Source: Hordeum vulgare subsp. vulgare
Lineage: Eukaryota > Streptophyta > Magnoliopsida > Poales > Poaceae
Direction of reading: 5' to 3'
Length of the DNA stretch: 64,000 bases
NCBI RefSeq assembly: GCF_904849725.1
Contig: NC_058520.1
Coordinates: 400,223,993-400,287,992, forward strand
Position numbers and translations under genes: made by a program. Numbering within the stretch: position 1 is the stretch's first letter; each line of letters begins with the position of its first letter. This document shows positions 10,887 through 20,976 of the stretch, piece by piece. The notes beneath the pieces are model-generated. The model saw only the letters and a list, made by a program, of their open reading frames with translations. It was not told the origin of the DNA and did not search any database.

Positions 10887-11308
10887 TGATACGTCCATTT
10901 TGCATCAGGATTTCCTATTGATATTTTATTTATTATTTTTTATTATTCCACTTTATGATACAATTTTTATGCCTTTTCTCTCTGAATTTAAAAGGTACAT
11001 CGCAAAGAGGGAAATTGCCGGAACTGGATTCTAGACCTGAAAACCAAGAAAAATGGTGAAAATTCACTGGACTCCAAATGACATGAAACTTAAAGGATAA
11101 TTTTTATGGAATATATAAGAACTATTAGGCCAAAAATACACTAGAGGGGGGCCACCTGCTGGCCACAGGCCAATAGGGCACGCGCACCCCCTAGGCTCGC
11201 CCTATTAGCTTATGGGATCCTCGCAGGTGCCCTAGCCCTCCATATTCCTCTATAAGGTGTGTTTTGACCTAGAACAAAATTAAGAATATACTTTCGGGAT
11301 GAAGTGCC
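10887..11308 (+). mobile_element. Element D: 5' LTR, first part
   Basis: Starts TGATACGTCCATTTTGCATC, identical to the head of the solo LTR at 7153, and proceeds in parallel with it until element A interrupts at 11309. Its continuation is at 38765. Alignment to the intact solo LTR across the gap (a GCC-ACCA...AAGGTG word) confirms the join. The reassembled LTR is about 1.5 kb, as expected. Confidence 0.9.
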
Positions 11309-11885
11309 TGATGGAGATATGTACCTAGGGTAGGGTCACAGGCCCGACCTAGACGTCCTACCCAAGGGTACCTCATTAAAGACTTGACAGTCACGAAGAA
11401 GATTTTGACTGGATAGCCATGGTGTCTAAAGTCACACAGTTAGAAGTCACTTGGAAGATATTCCCCTTCACTCGGCACACGAAACTTCCACTCGGAAGAA
11501 ACCAGTCGACGTAGAAGATCAGAAGCCACTCCATGGAGGCCAACAGACGAGCGTTCGGGTGATCATCATGAATAGAATTGATTACATACATACATTATCA
11601 GTAACGTACACCCTTAAACTCTATTGATCCAACCCTTAGATGTTGGGGCCTTGATGAGGGGAAGCGCACTCTATATAAGCCACCCCTCCCCCCTGGAACA
11701 ATGGTTCGCACCCCCTGTAGGACACATTCCACATCGCAAGAGCTCCCGAGTACTGAGACGTAGGGTTGTTACCTCTATGAGAGGGGCATGAACTCATACA
11801 TCTTGCGTACAAGCTTGTCGTAGCTAGGACTCTGCTCTCTCCATTCGTACCCTACACCTATACTGTCAGGTTCATTCCCACGACA
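11309..11885 (+). repeat. Element A 5' LTR
   Basis: Starts TGATGGAGATATGTACC and ends TTCCCACGACA; 577 bp, the same length as the 3' LTR. A TATA box (TATATAAG, 11672-11679) is the likely start of the genomic RNA. The two LTRs differ at many scattered substitutions, so the insertion is not recent. Confidence 0.95.
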
Positions 11886-11905
11886 GTTGCCCCCACCATG
11901 GGGCA
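11886..11905 (+). promoter_or_regulatory. Element A primer-binding site (probable)
   Basis: GTTGCCCCCACCATGGGGCA directly follows the LTR, at the position where minus-strand synthesis is primed by a tRNA. The wording resembles Tat-type primer sites of grasses with substitutions; the tRNA identity is not certain. Confidence 0.6.
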
Positions 11906-11930
11906 AGCATCTAAGTAACTTCCGGCAAGT

Positions 11931-14030
11931 TTGCAATCTTCACTCTCCGTCATGTCTTCCGGCTGTGATTCATTCTCAGGCGGCGAGATCCATTTCGGCG
12001 CGCTCATCTTCATTGCCAATGACTCAACATGGCTTCAGGAGGCGCCTCTTGACATCGAGGCGCTCCCGATCCGCGGGGCAACGCACTTCCGTGAAAGCTC
12101 CTTCGGCGTACTCCTTCAGCAGCGGTTGACTCCATTGTCGACCGTTCACTCCATTGTTCGTCGCTACAAACGATCCAGTCGCTCACGACTTCACCGATGG
12201 GTGAAGCACATAGTAGCTTGCCAGACGTCATCTCCGTAGGTTGCTGCCATCGAGCCTGGTGAACCTCTCCTGAGCCCGATCGACTCGGCGTCAGATCAAT
12301 CTGATGTTCCTTCCGAGTGCGAGAGCTGCAATCCAGTAGCGGAGGTCTTCATGGCGGGTTCTATGGAGAGCCCGCACGAATTTGGTCGCGGCAAACACGA
12401 GATTTGTGAACCGTCGACTGGACACGGCCGTCGTCATCCTCCAACTTCCAGTCAGTGCCAGCAACAATTCTTCTCGAGTGGACGATATGACAACATTGAG
12501 GTATATCATACTCCGATACTAAATGTTGCAGCCGCCGCTAAGATAGCAGATTCTATTCAGCCATCACATTCAGAGGCTGGTAGAAGCTTAGAGCACATTC
12601 ACACTTTGCTTCAAGCAGTGCAACAATAAAACTCAGTTGTATCGCAGTCGCTCAATAGGTTTCACAGTAATTCACCCAGAGCAGATACAGTTCTTTCAGT
12701 TTTGAGTCCAGGGTCACCTCAGCGTCGCAGGGACGGGGGTACTGAGAGAATCAACACAAAGACCAGGGGCGGAATCAATTCGCTCCCCGTGATCACTGTG
12801 ATGACCGTCGTCGGGTGCATTCTCCTCAGAGGAGTGGTTCATATGTGCCCGACACTACGACGACAAGCGCCCGTTCGGTAATGAGCGGAGTCCCGGATTT
12901 TAAGCGAGAAATGTACTTGCCCAGAGGAGGATTGACGGGGGCATAGCTCACAGAGATGGTTTTGACAGAGGTCGTTCGAGTGGAAGTGGTACTGCAGTTT
13001 CTGGTCCTGAGTGCTTCAGTAGAGCAATGCTTCTACTGATATTCCCCCCAACTTCAGTTTGGTGGCTGGAATTAGTAAGTTCATAGGAGAATCCAAGCCT
13101 GAAACATGGCTTGACGACTACCGAGTGGAAGTGCAGATTGGTGGAGGCAATGACAGCGTTGCCATGAAGCATTTGCCTCTCATGTTGGATGGTTCGGCCA
13201 GCGCGTGGCTGAATCAGTTGACTCCTTCTAGCATCTACTGCTGGGAGGATCTCGCCCGAATGTTCATCAAAACATTCGAAGGAACATGCAAGCGTCCTAC
13301 CGGTCTGTTCGAGCTGCAGCTTTGCGTGGAGTAGTCAAATGAATCTTTGAGAGATTACATTCAGCGGTGGACCACCCTTCATCACGATGGACAATGTTTC
13401 TGAGCACCAGGCAGTCCGTGCCTTCAAAGCTGGCGTCAGATATAGAGATATTTACTTGAAGTTCGGTTGTACATGTGACATGTCCATGAGCAAGATGATG
13501 GAGATTGCTGCCTGATATGCCAACGGCGAAGAAGAAGACCGCATCCGCAGCGGTAAAGGAAAAGCAGTCGACAACGATGCTGGTGGGAATTCCAATCGGA
13601 AGCAGAAACGCAAGGCTGATGGTTCCACTCCAGCAGAAGAAGCCGCCCTGGCGACACAAGGAAAATTCAAGGGAAAACCCAAAGGACAATTTCCCCCAAG
13701 AAGTCCAAGGGTTAGATGGATGTTTTGGATCAACCGTGTGTACTCCACACAAAGAAAGATGAAGATGGCAATCTGATAATGCCTAAGCACACCACTCGTC
13801 AGTGTAGGGTGTTGATCCAGCAATTTAAAGACGATCAGTCGATTGGAAAGAATCTTGAAAAGGAGAACGACAAAGAAAAAGATTATTTCCCAGAAGTTCA
13901 AGCAACCCTGATGATTTTTGCTGACGTGGAGAGTAGGAGTCGATTGAAAGTCATCAACAGAGAAGTCAACATGGTAGTACCCTCGCACCACATGCCTCAA
14001 GTGGTCAGAGGCACCCATAACTTTTGATCA
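11931..14030 (+). pseudogene. Element A gag, broken
   Basis: The 5' section (11931-12239 and 12351-12629) is low-similarity leader and gag N-terminus. The capsid-like core is at about 13059-13334: ETWLDDYRVEVQIGGGND, MLDGSASAWLNQLTPSS, FIKTFEGTCKRPTGLFEL. An in-frame TAG ends it at 13332-13334, after which SNESLRDYIQRW continues. Further frame changes occur near 13390 and 13510; the basic C-terminal part (KQKRKADGSTPAEEAA) and 13716-14027 follow in other frames. In the family, Gag forms the cytoplasmic particle that packages the element RNA. No zinc knuckle is visible. Confidence 0.82.
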
Positions 14031-14040
14031 GTCGGATCAC

Positions 14041-14688
14041 CCAGCTTATGTCCCTACTCCTCGTCGACAGGCTCTAGTGGTCGACCCAGTTGTGGAAGGC
14101 ATTCGACTTCGCAAGGTCCGGATGGATGGAGGAAGCCAGTTGAATATATTGTATGCAAAAACTCTAAAGGGGATGGGCATTCCGATGTCCCGACTCGACG
14201 AGAGCAACATGCAGTTTCATGGGGTCATTCCCGGAAAGAAGGCCACGTCACTCGGCTAGATTGCATTGGATGTTGTTTTCGGCTCTGATAAAATCTTTCG
14301 CCAGGAGAAGTTGACATTCGAGGTGGTGGATTTCTAGAGTGCATATCATGCCATCTTTGGTCGTCTAGCCCATCCTCATTTCATGGCCCGACCATGTTAC
14401 GAGTATCTGAAGATGAAGATGCCAGGACCCAAGGGAGTCATCACAGTCACAGGCAATCGACACATAGCCGAAGAGTGCTTGCAACAAGGCTCTAAAATTG
14501 CTGATCAACAAATGGATGTGGTCGAATTGCAGGAATATCGGAAGAATGCCGAACCTGCCGACCTGATGCGCTCCAAGAAGCCCGCTTCTAAGTCCACTTT
14601 TCAGTCGGTAGGCGAAGTTAAACCAGTGAACATCCACCCGACAGATGCTGCTCTGACTAACATATGCACAACACTCGACAGCAAATAG
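14041..14688 (+). pseudogene. Element A aspartic protease region, broken
   Basis: One frame from about 14041: ALVVDPVVEGIRLRKV, then the protease active-site region MDGGSQLNILY (14125-14157), then SAYHAIFGRLAHPHF near 14338. TAG stops interrupt at 14257-14259, 14335-14337 and 14686-14688. The frame is the same as the RT that follows, as expected for a pol polyprotein. In the family the protease cuts Gag-Pol inside the particle. Confidence 0.85.
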
Positions 14689-15885
14689 GAAGCCGAGCTC
14701 ATCCAGTTCCTCCATGAGAACTGGGATATCTTTGCATGGAAGCATGCTGACATGCTGGGTGTACCCAGGGAACTAGTTGAGCACCAACTAAGAGTGGATC
14801 CGAAGGCAAAACCTGTCAAAGAGCATTTGCGTCAGTCCGCGGCAGAAAAGAAAAAAAGCAATCGGCAAGGAGGTGGGCGACTCTTGGAGGCGAAGTTCAT
14901 ACGCGAGGTTTACCACTCCGAGTGGCTCGTGAATGTCGTCATGGTCTCCAAGAAGGACAAGTATCTTCGTATGTGTATAGATTTCAAGAATATCAATAAG
15001 GTATGCCCGAAAGATCACTTTCCTCTCCCCCGGATTGATCAAATTGTCGATTCGACTGCGGGGTGTGAGCGTTTATATTTTCTTGATGCTTATTCTGCCT
15101 ACCATCAGATCCGTCTGTTTGGCCCAGATGAAATAAAAACGGCCTTCATCACCCCTTTCAGGTGTTCCAGTTATATCACCATGCCTTTTGGTCTGAAGAA
15201 TGCGAGCGCCACTTTCATGCGCATGATCCAGAAGTGCCTGCTTGATCAAATCAGTCGGAACGTCGAAGCATACATGGATGATATTGTGGTCAAGTCTCGC
15301 AAAAGTTCCGACCTGTTGACTGACCTAGCAGAGACATTCCCCAACCTAAGGAAGTATGACATCAAACTGAACCCAGCTAAGTGCACTTTCAGATTCCCTG
15401 GCGGCAACTTACTCGGTTTCCTCATTTCTGAACGTGGGATCGATGTCAACCCCGAGAAGATCGGCGCCATCGTCCGGATGGAAAGCCCTGTGCGGGTGCA
15501 CGGTGTCCAGAAACTCACACGCTGTCTGGCAGCGTTGAGTCGGTTCATCTCTCACCTCGGTGAGAAGGCATTGCCTTTATACCGACTGATGAAAAAATCC
15601 GATGTGTTCGAGTGGAATTACGAGGCAGAAGCAGCGTTTGCCGAGCTAAAAGCCCTGCTTTCCACCCAGCCAGTGCTTGCTCCTCTGCACTGCAAAGAAC
15701 CCCTGCTCTTATACATCATAGCTACCAATCAAGTTGTCAGCATAGTTCTGACCGTCGAGCGAGAAGAAGAAGGCAAAGCTTACAAGGTCCAGCACCCAGT
15801 CTATTACATTTCTGAAGTATTGACCCCTTCGAAGGAAAGGTACCCTCATTACCAGAAGCTCCTTTATGGAATATACTTATCACTT
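14689..15885 (+). pseudogene. Element A reverse transcriptase
   Basis: Frame continuous with the protease; the open stretch starts at 14752. Recognisable blocks: HSEWLVNVVMVSKKDKYLRM, DFKNINKVCPKDHFPLPRID, FLDAYSAYHQI, TAFITPF, MPFGLKNASATFMRMIQKCL, catalytic YMDD at 15271-15282 followed by IVVKS, then KLNPAKCTFRFPGGNLLGFL. The RT core is unusually intact, with no stop until the frameshift near 15885. In the family it copies genomic RNA into cDNA, primed by tRNA. The N-terminal side is separated from protease by a TAG at 14686. Confidence 0.92.
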
Positions 15886-16540
15886 TATCAGCGAAGAAGG
15901 CGGCGCACTACTTTCAAGATCATTCTATATCAGTCGCCAGCGATGCTCCACTGTCAGAGATTCTTCACAATCGTGACGCATCGGGTCATGTGGCTAAGTG
16001 GGCCATCGAGGTGTTATATTTTGACATCAAGTTCGAGGCAAAGAAAGCTATCAAGTCTCAAGCCCTTGCTGATTTCATGGCCGAGTGGGTGGAACAACAA
16101 CTTCCAGCTCAAATTCACTCGACACACTGGACTATGTTCTTCGATGGCTCCAAAATGTTAAATGGGTCCGGTGTTGGTGTGGTATTGGTGTCCCCAAAAG
16201 GCGACAAGCTCAATTATGTTCTCCAGATTCATTTCAATTCCTCCAACACTGAGACTTAGTATGAAGCCCTCCTCTACGGGTTGCGTGTGGCCATCTCACT
16301 TGGCGTCCGACTCCTGATGGTATACGATGACTCAGATTTTGTGGTCAATGAAGTGATGAAGGAATGGGTTGTCAGGAACCCCGCCATGATGGGATACTGC
16401 AATGTGGTAAGGAAACTTGAGAAGAAGTTTGAAGGTCTCGAGCTCCACCATGTTCCCCGATTGAAAAACCAAGCAGCTGATGAACTGGCCAAGATTGGAT
16501 CCACTCGGAAACCTGTCCCCAACAATGTGTTCCTGGAACA
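15660..16540 (+). pseudogene. Element A RNase H region (two RNase H-like domains)
   Basis: The first domain follows RT: LLLYIIATNQVVSIVLTVE, VQHPVYYISEVLTPSKERYP. A frameshift near 15885 moves the frame to AKKAAHYFQDHSISV, then AKWAIEVLYFDI and SQALADFMAEW. A second RNase H-like domain begins at about 16125 (WTMFFDGSKMLNGSGVGVVL) and continues through YEALLYGLRVAISLG, VYDDSDFVVNEV and LKNQAADELAKIGS. A TAG at 16257-16259 precedes YEALL. Two consecutive RNase H domains are a known trait of the Tat lineage. The aspartates of the second domain (FFDGS, VYDDSD, AADEL) are still readable. Confidence 0.85.
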
Positions 16541-16719
16541 CTTACATACTCCTTCGGTGCAAGAGGATACATTCACTAAAGAGCCCCCACAACCGATAAG
16601 CACCTCCAATCCGACTGAGATTGACATCCCAGCAGTGGTTGATGTAGTTATGGAAATCCTGGTGATCACGCCCAATTGGATAGTACCATACATTGCATAC
16701 ATTCTGAGAAGAGAACTCC

Positions 16720-17909
16720 CTGAAGACGAAGCTGGAGCTAAGCAGATTGTCTGCAGATCGAATGCTCTTACTGTGATGGGCGATCAGCTTTACAGAGAAA
16801 GTGTTACTGTCGTAGCTCAACGGTGCATCTCCCCTGATGAGCGTCGACTGATCCTAGAAGAAATCCACTCGGGGACCTATGGTCATCATGCGTCCTCTCG
16901 GACCATTGTTTACAATACATACCGAGCTTGATTCTTCTGGTCGTGTGCTAATGAGATGGCTAAAGATATCATTGATCACTTCGAAGGTTGCCAATTCTAT
17001 TCTAACTTGTCTCAAAAGCCTACGTCTACTTTGAAGACCATCCTGCTCGTCTGGCCATTTGCCGTTTGGGGTTTGGATATGGTCGGCCCCTTCCGAACAG
17101 GTCAGAGTGGATTCACACACTTGCTTGTTGTAGTCGACAAGTTTACCAAATGGATTGAAGCCAAGCCAATAAACAAGTTGGACTCGCGCACCGCCATCAA
17201 GTTCATGAGAGATATAACATTTTGGTACGGAGTTCCTCACAGTATCATAACAGACAATGGCTCTAACTTTGATTCAGAAGAGTTCAGGCGCTTTTTCTCT
17301 GATCAAGGTAGTCGGGTGGATTATGTGTCCGTCGCACACCCCCAAACCAATGGGCAAGCTGAGAGAGCAAACAGACTTATCCTTGAAGGGCTGAAACCGC
17401 GAATCATGCGGGATTTGGAACATGCAGCTGGATCCTGGGTAACTAAACTGCCATATGTTTTTTGGGGCTTGAGAACAACCCCTAACAGGTCAACTGGACG
17501 CACACCCTTCTTCTTGGTGTATGGAGCTGAAGCTGTCTTGCTGAGTGATATCCTTCATAGTTCTCCCCGTGTGGATATATACTCAGAGGGTGAAACTAAA
17601 TAGGCGCGTCAGGACGGACTGGATCTCTTGGAACAAGAGCGCGAACTGGCCTTAATTCGGTCAATTGTATATCAACAGGATCTTCATCGCATCCATGCAA
17701 GACATGTCATGAGTCGGGAGTTTCACGAAGGCGATCTGGTGCTCCGACGGGATCAACAGAGACCTCACAAGCTAGCCCCTACGTGGGAAGGACCATTCAT
17801 CATCACCAAGGTACTGAACAATGAAGCTTACCATCTCTACAACCTCAATAAGAGAGCTGACGAACCCCGAGCTTGGAATGCGGATCTACTCCAACGATTT
17901 TATGCTTGA
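16720..17909 (+). pseudogene. Element A integrase
   Basis: Zinc-binding N-terminus: LEEIHSGTYGHHASSRTIVY, then after a TGA stop (16929-16931) IIDHFEGCQFYSN. Catalytic core: WGLDMVGPF (first Asp), IITDNGSNFDS (second Asp), HPQTNGQAERAN (Glu). The C-terminal part after a TAG at 17601-17603 has HEGDLVLRRDQ and WEGPFIITKVLNNEAYHLYN, ending LLQRFYA and a stop at 17907. The D-D-E triad is present, but two stops break the frame. The family enzyme inserts cDNA into the chromosome and makes the 5-bp duplication. Confidence 0.92.
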
Positions 17910-17994
17910 AAACCAAATGGATTTATGTAATAAGAGAGTTTAGTGAGCAATGTTGCTTGTCGAAGTCATAATTTCTACAATTTGTGTCGATTCC

Positions 17995-18416
17995 GATTGA
18001 GCAGTTTCACACCCAAAACATACTCCGAGTGAAGACTGACCCTCTCACTCGGGGCTTAGCTGCGGACATGTTTTCACCTAAGTTAAAAACCCTTCCAAGT
18101 GAATAGCAACCTATTCACTCGGATGCTTAGCTGCGAATCAGTCTTCGCCTAACTATAGAAACTACTCCGAGTGAAGAGCAATCCTCTAACTTGGGGGCTT
18201 AGCTGCAAACATGTTTTCGCCTAAGTTAAAAACCCTTCCAAGTGAATAGCAACCTATTCTCTCGGATGCTTAGCTCCAAATAAGTCTTCACCTAAGTATA
18301 GAAACTACTCCGAGTGAAGAGCAATCCTCTCGCTCGGGGGCTTAGTTGCGAACATGTTTTGGGCTAAGTTAAAAATCCTTCCGAGTGAGTAGCAATCTAT
18401 TCACTCGGATGCTTAG
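17995..18416 (+). repeat. Hairpin repeat array of element A, part 1
   Basis: About 5-6 monomers of roughly 72 bp containing CTTAGCTGCGAA...CGCCTAAGT. Two monomer types alternate, giving a dimer of about 143 bp. Each has an inverted repeat. In one type CCGAGTGAATAG-CAAC-CTATTCACTCGG is a perfect 12-bp stem with a 4-base loop, although many copies are mutated. The array was split by element B and resumes at 25239. Confidence 0.9.
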
Positions 18417-19972
18417 TGATACGTCTCAAACGTATCTATAATTTTTGATGGTTTCATGTTGTTATCTTGTCAACTTTGGATGTTTTATATACCTTTTATA
18501 TCTTTTTTGGGGCTAACTTATTAATTCAGTGCCAAGTGTCAGTTCCTGTTTTTTCTGTGTTTTTGACTCTTTTCAGATCTGATTTTGGGACGGAGTCCAA
18601 ACAGAATAAATCCCCGAAATGAATTTTTCTAGAACAGAAGAAGATCGGGGGACTTGAGGGCCAAGGCACGAAGCCCACAGGGGCCCAGAAGCTATATAGC
18701 CGCGGCGAGGGGGCCCGCGGCTACCAAGCTTGTGCCCCCCTGGAGCTCCCCTGCCCTAGCTCTTTCGCCTATATATTCTCTAAAATCCCAGAAAACATAA
18801 GGGCGTTCACGAAACTACTTTTCCGCCGCCGCAAGCTTTCGTTTCCTTGAGATCTCATCTGGAGACCCTTCCCGGTGCCCTGTCGGAGGGGGCTTTGGAG
18901 CTGGAGGGCTTCTACATCAACATCATTGCCTCTCCAATGACTCGTGAGTAGTCTACTTCAGACCTACGGGTCCGTAGTTAGTAGCTAGATGGCTTCTTCT
19001 CTATGTCGGATCTTCAATACAAAGTTCTCCATGATCTTCATGGAGATCTATCCGATGTAATCCTCTTTGGCGGTGTGTTTGTCGAGATCCGATGAATTGT
19101 GGATTTGTGACCAGATTATCTATGAATTATATTTGAGTCTTTGCTGATTTCTTATATGCATGATTTGATATCCTTATAAGTCTCTCCGAGTCTTGGGTTT
19201 TGTTTGGCCAACTAGATCTATGATTCTTGCAATGGGGGAAGTGCTTGGTTTTGGGTTCATACCGTGAGGTGACCTTTCCTAGTGACAGAAGGGGCATCAA
19301 GGCACACATCATGTTGTTGCCATCAAGGGTAACAAGATGGGATTTCATCATAGATTTGAGATTGTCCATCTACATCATGTCATCTTGCTTAAGGCATTAC
19401 TTTGTTCTTATGAACTCAATACACTAGATGCATGCTGGATAGCGGTCGACATGTGGAGTAATAGTAGTAGATGCAGAAAGTATCGGTCTACTAGTTTTGG
19501 ACGTGATGCCTATATGTATGATCATTTCCATAGATAAAGTCATGACTTTGCGCGGTTCTATCAATTGCTCGACAGTAATTCGTTCACCCACCGTGTACTT
19601 GCTTTCATGACAGAAGCCACTAGTGAACACTACGGCCCCCGGGTCTACTCACAATTATCATCTCCGCTTTTACTTCTACTTTGCTTTGTTTACTTTTTTC
19701 TTTCAGTTCTCACTTTGCAAACAATCTATAAGGTATTGACAACCCCTTCATAGCGTTGGGTGCAAGCTCTTTGTGTTTGTGCAGGTACTTGTGACTTGAC
19801 GTGATCCTCCTACTGGATTGATACCTTGGTTCTCAAACTGAGGGAAATACTTACCGCCGCTGTGCTACATCACCCTTTCCTCTTCAAGGGAACACCAACG
19901 CAAGGCTCCAAGGCCGCGGGGGAATCCTTTGCATATTTGCCAAGGAAATCCCTATAGGCGTAGCTAGCAGGA
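18417..19972 (+). repeat. Element B 5' LTR
   Basis: Starts TGATACGTCTCAAACG; the end aligns with the 3' LTR end but reads AGCAGG instead of CAGCA, so the last bases are mutated. TATA-like TATATATT at 18770-18777. Confidence 0.92.
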
Positions 19973-19982
19973 GATGGATTTC

Positions 19983-20000
19983 TAGCGCCGTTGCCGGGGA
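19983..20000 (+). promoter_or_regulatory. Element B primer-binding site (tRNA-Asp type)
   Basis: TAGCGCCGTTGCCGGGGA, complementary but for one base to the 3' end of plant tRNA-Asp (…CCCCGGCAACGGCGCCA). It lies 10 bp after the LTR. Confidence 0.9.
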
Positions 20001-20217
20001 GAGATCAAGTCAAGATCTATCCAAGTAAGTGTCACAAACTCATCTCTTGCATTTACTTTGTTTTCCGGTTGCCTCTCATTTTTCTCTCCCCCACTTCACA
20101 ATTTGCCTTTTTCGTTTGCCTTTTTTCGTTTGCCTTTTCGTTCGCTTGCTTTCTGTTCGCTTGTGTGCCATGTGCCTTCAATATGCTTGCATCTTCGCTT
20201 GCTGAAAATCTAGTGAT

Positions 20218-20976
20218 ATGGATCCTCACCCACTTGCTAATCTCTTTAAGAGATCCAAGTATGTTAAACCAATTGCTAGTGAGTTGAGTGCACTTGACTT
20301 TCTCTTTGGAGTTTTGCTTGAGATGCATGAATCTGAAAATCATGATGAAGAAATTTGTCAAGTGATTCACGAGGGCTCCTTGAATGAAAAGCATGATTGC
20401 AATGGTTTCACTATGAATTCTATTAGTGTCAATCATGCTAAAAATACGCAAAACCCTAAGCTTGGGGATGCTAGTTTTGCTATGTCCTCTACTTGTTGCA
20501 ATGATCATGAATGGGGTGATGATTTTTCTTATGGTCTCGAAAATTTGTTTAAACCTCATGATGAATATGATATTTGCAATATTTTTGAAAGTGGGTTTGG
20601 AGAAGTCATGACTTTAGTTGATGATAATCCCACTATTGTTGAAGAGCGTCAACTTTGCATGCATATGGATCATGAAAAGAATATCCTATGGGATAGCTAT
20701 ATTGTTGAATTTGAATATGATCCTACATGTAATTATTATGAGAGAGGTAAATACTGTGGTAGAAACTTTCATGTTACTAAACCACCTCTCGTTGTGTTGA
20801 GATTGCTATTGTCTCTTTCTTCTTCCTGGCATATGGTAACTATTGGTTGTCTTGACAATCTGTTTTCCTATAAAATGCCTATGCGCAGGAAGTATGTTAG
20901 ACTTAGATGTGATTTTCACATGTTCCATGATGCTCTCTTCGTGTCCGATTGCTATCTTTTATGTGAGCATCATTGA
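20218..20976 (+). CDS. Element B ORF, 252 codons, function unknown
   Basis: The only substantial open frame in B, starting MDPHPLANLFKRSKYVKP and ending CYLLCEHH. The start lies 218 bp after the primer site, where gag begins in the autonomous relatives. I recognise no Gag, protease or env domain. It is rich in Cys, His and acidic residues (NHDEEICQVIHE, CCNDHEWGDDF), with no signal peptide or clear transmembrane segment. It is unbroken although the LTRs have diverged, which could mean selection or chance. The frame contains the PPT-like word AAGCTTGGGGATGC at 20458-20471 (codons NPKLGDA), found repeatedly in B and C, so at least that part may derive from noncoding element sequence. Whether it is translated is unknown. 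Confidence 0.55.
   Translation: MDPHPLANLFKRSKYVKPIASELSALDFLFGVLLEMHESENHDEEICQVIHEGSLNEKHDCNGFTMNSISVNHAKNTQNPKLGDASFAMSSTCCNDHEWGDDFSYGLENLFKPHDEYDICNIFESGFGEVMTLVDDNPTIVEERQLCMHMDHEKNILWDSYIVEFEYDPTCNYYERGKYCGRNFHVTKPPLVVLRLLLSLSSSWHMVTIGCLDNLFSYKMPMRRKYVRLRCDFHMFHDALFVSDCYLLCEHH

Noticed and set aside
19983..20000. tRNA-like sequence GCGCCGTTGCCGGGGA
   Set aside because: It is the primer-binding site, complementary to the tRNA-Asp 3' end; no tRNA gene or cloverleaf is present.
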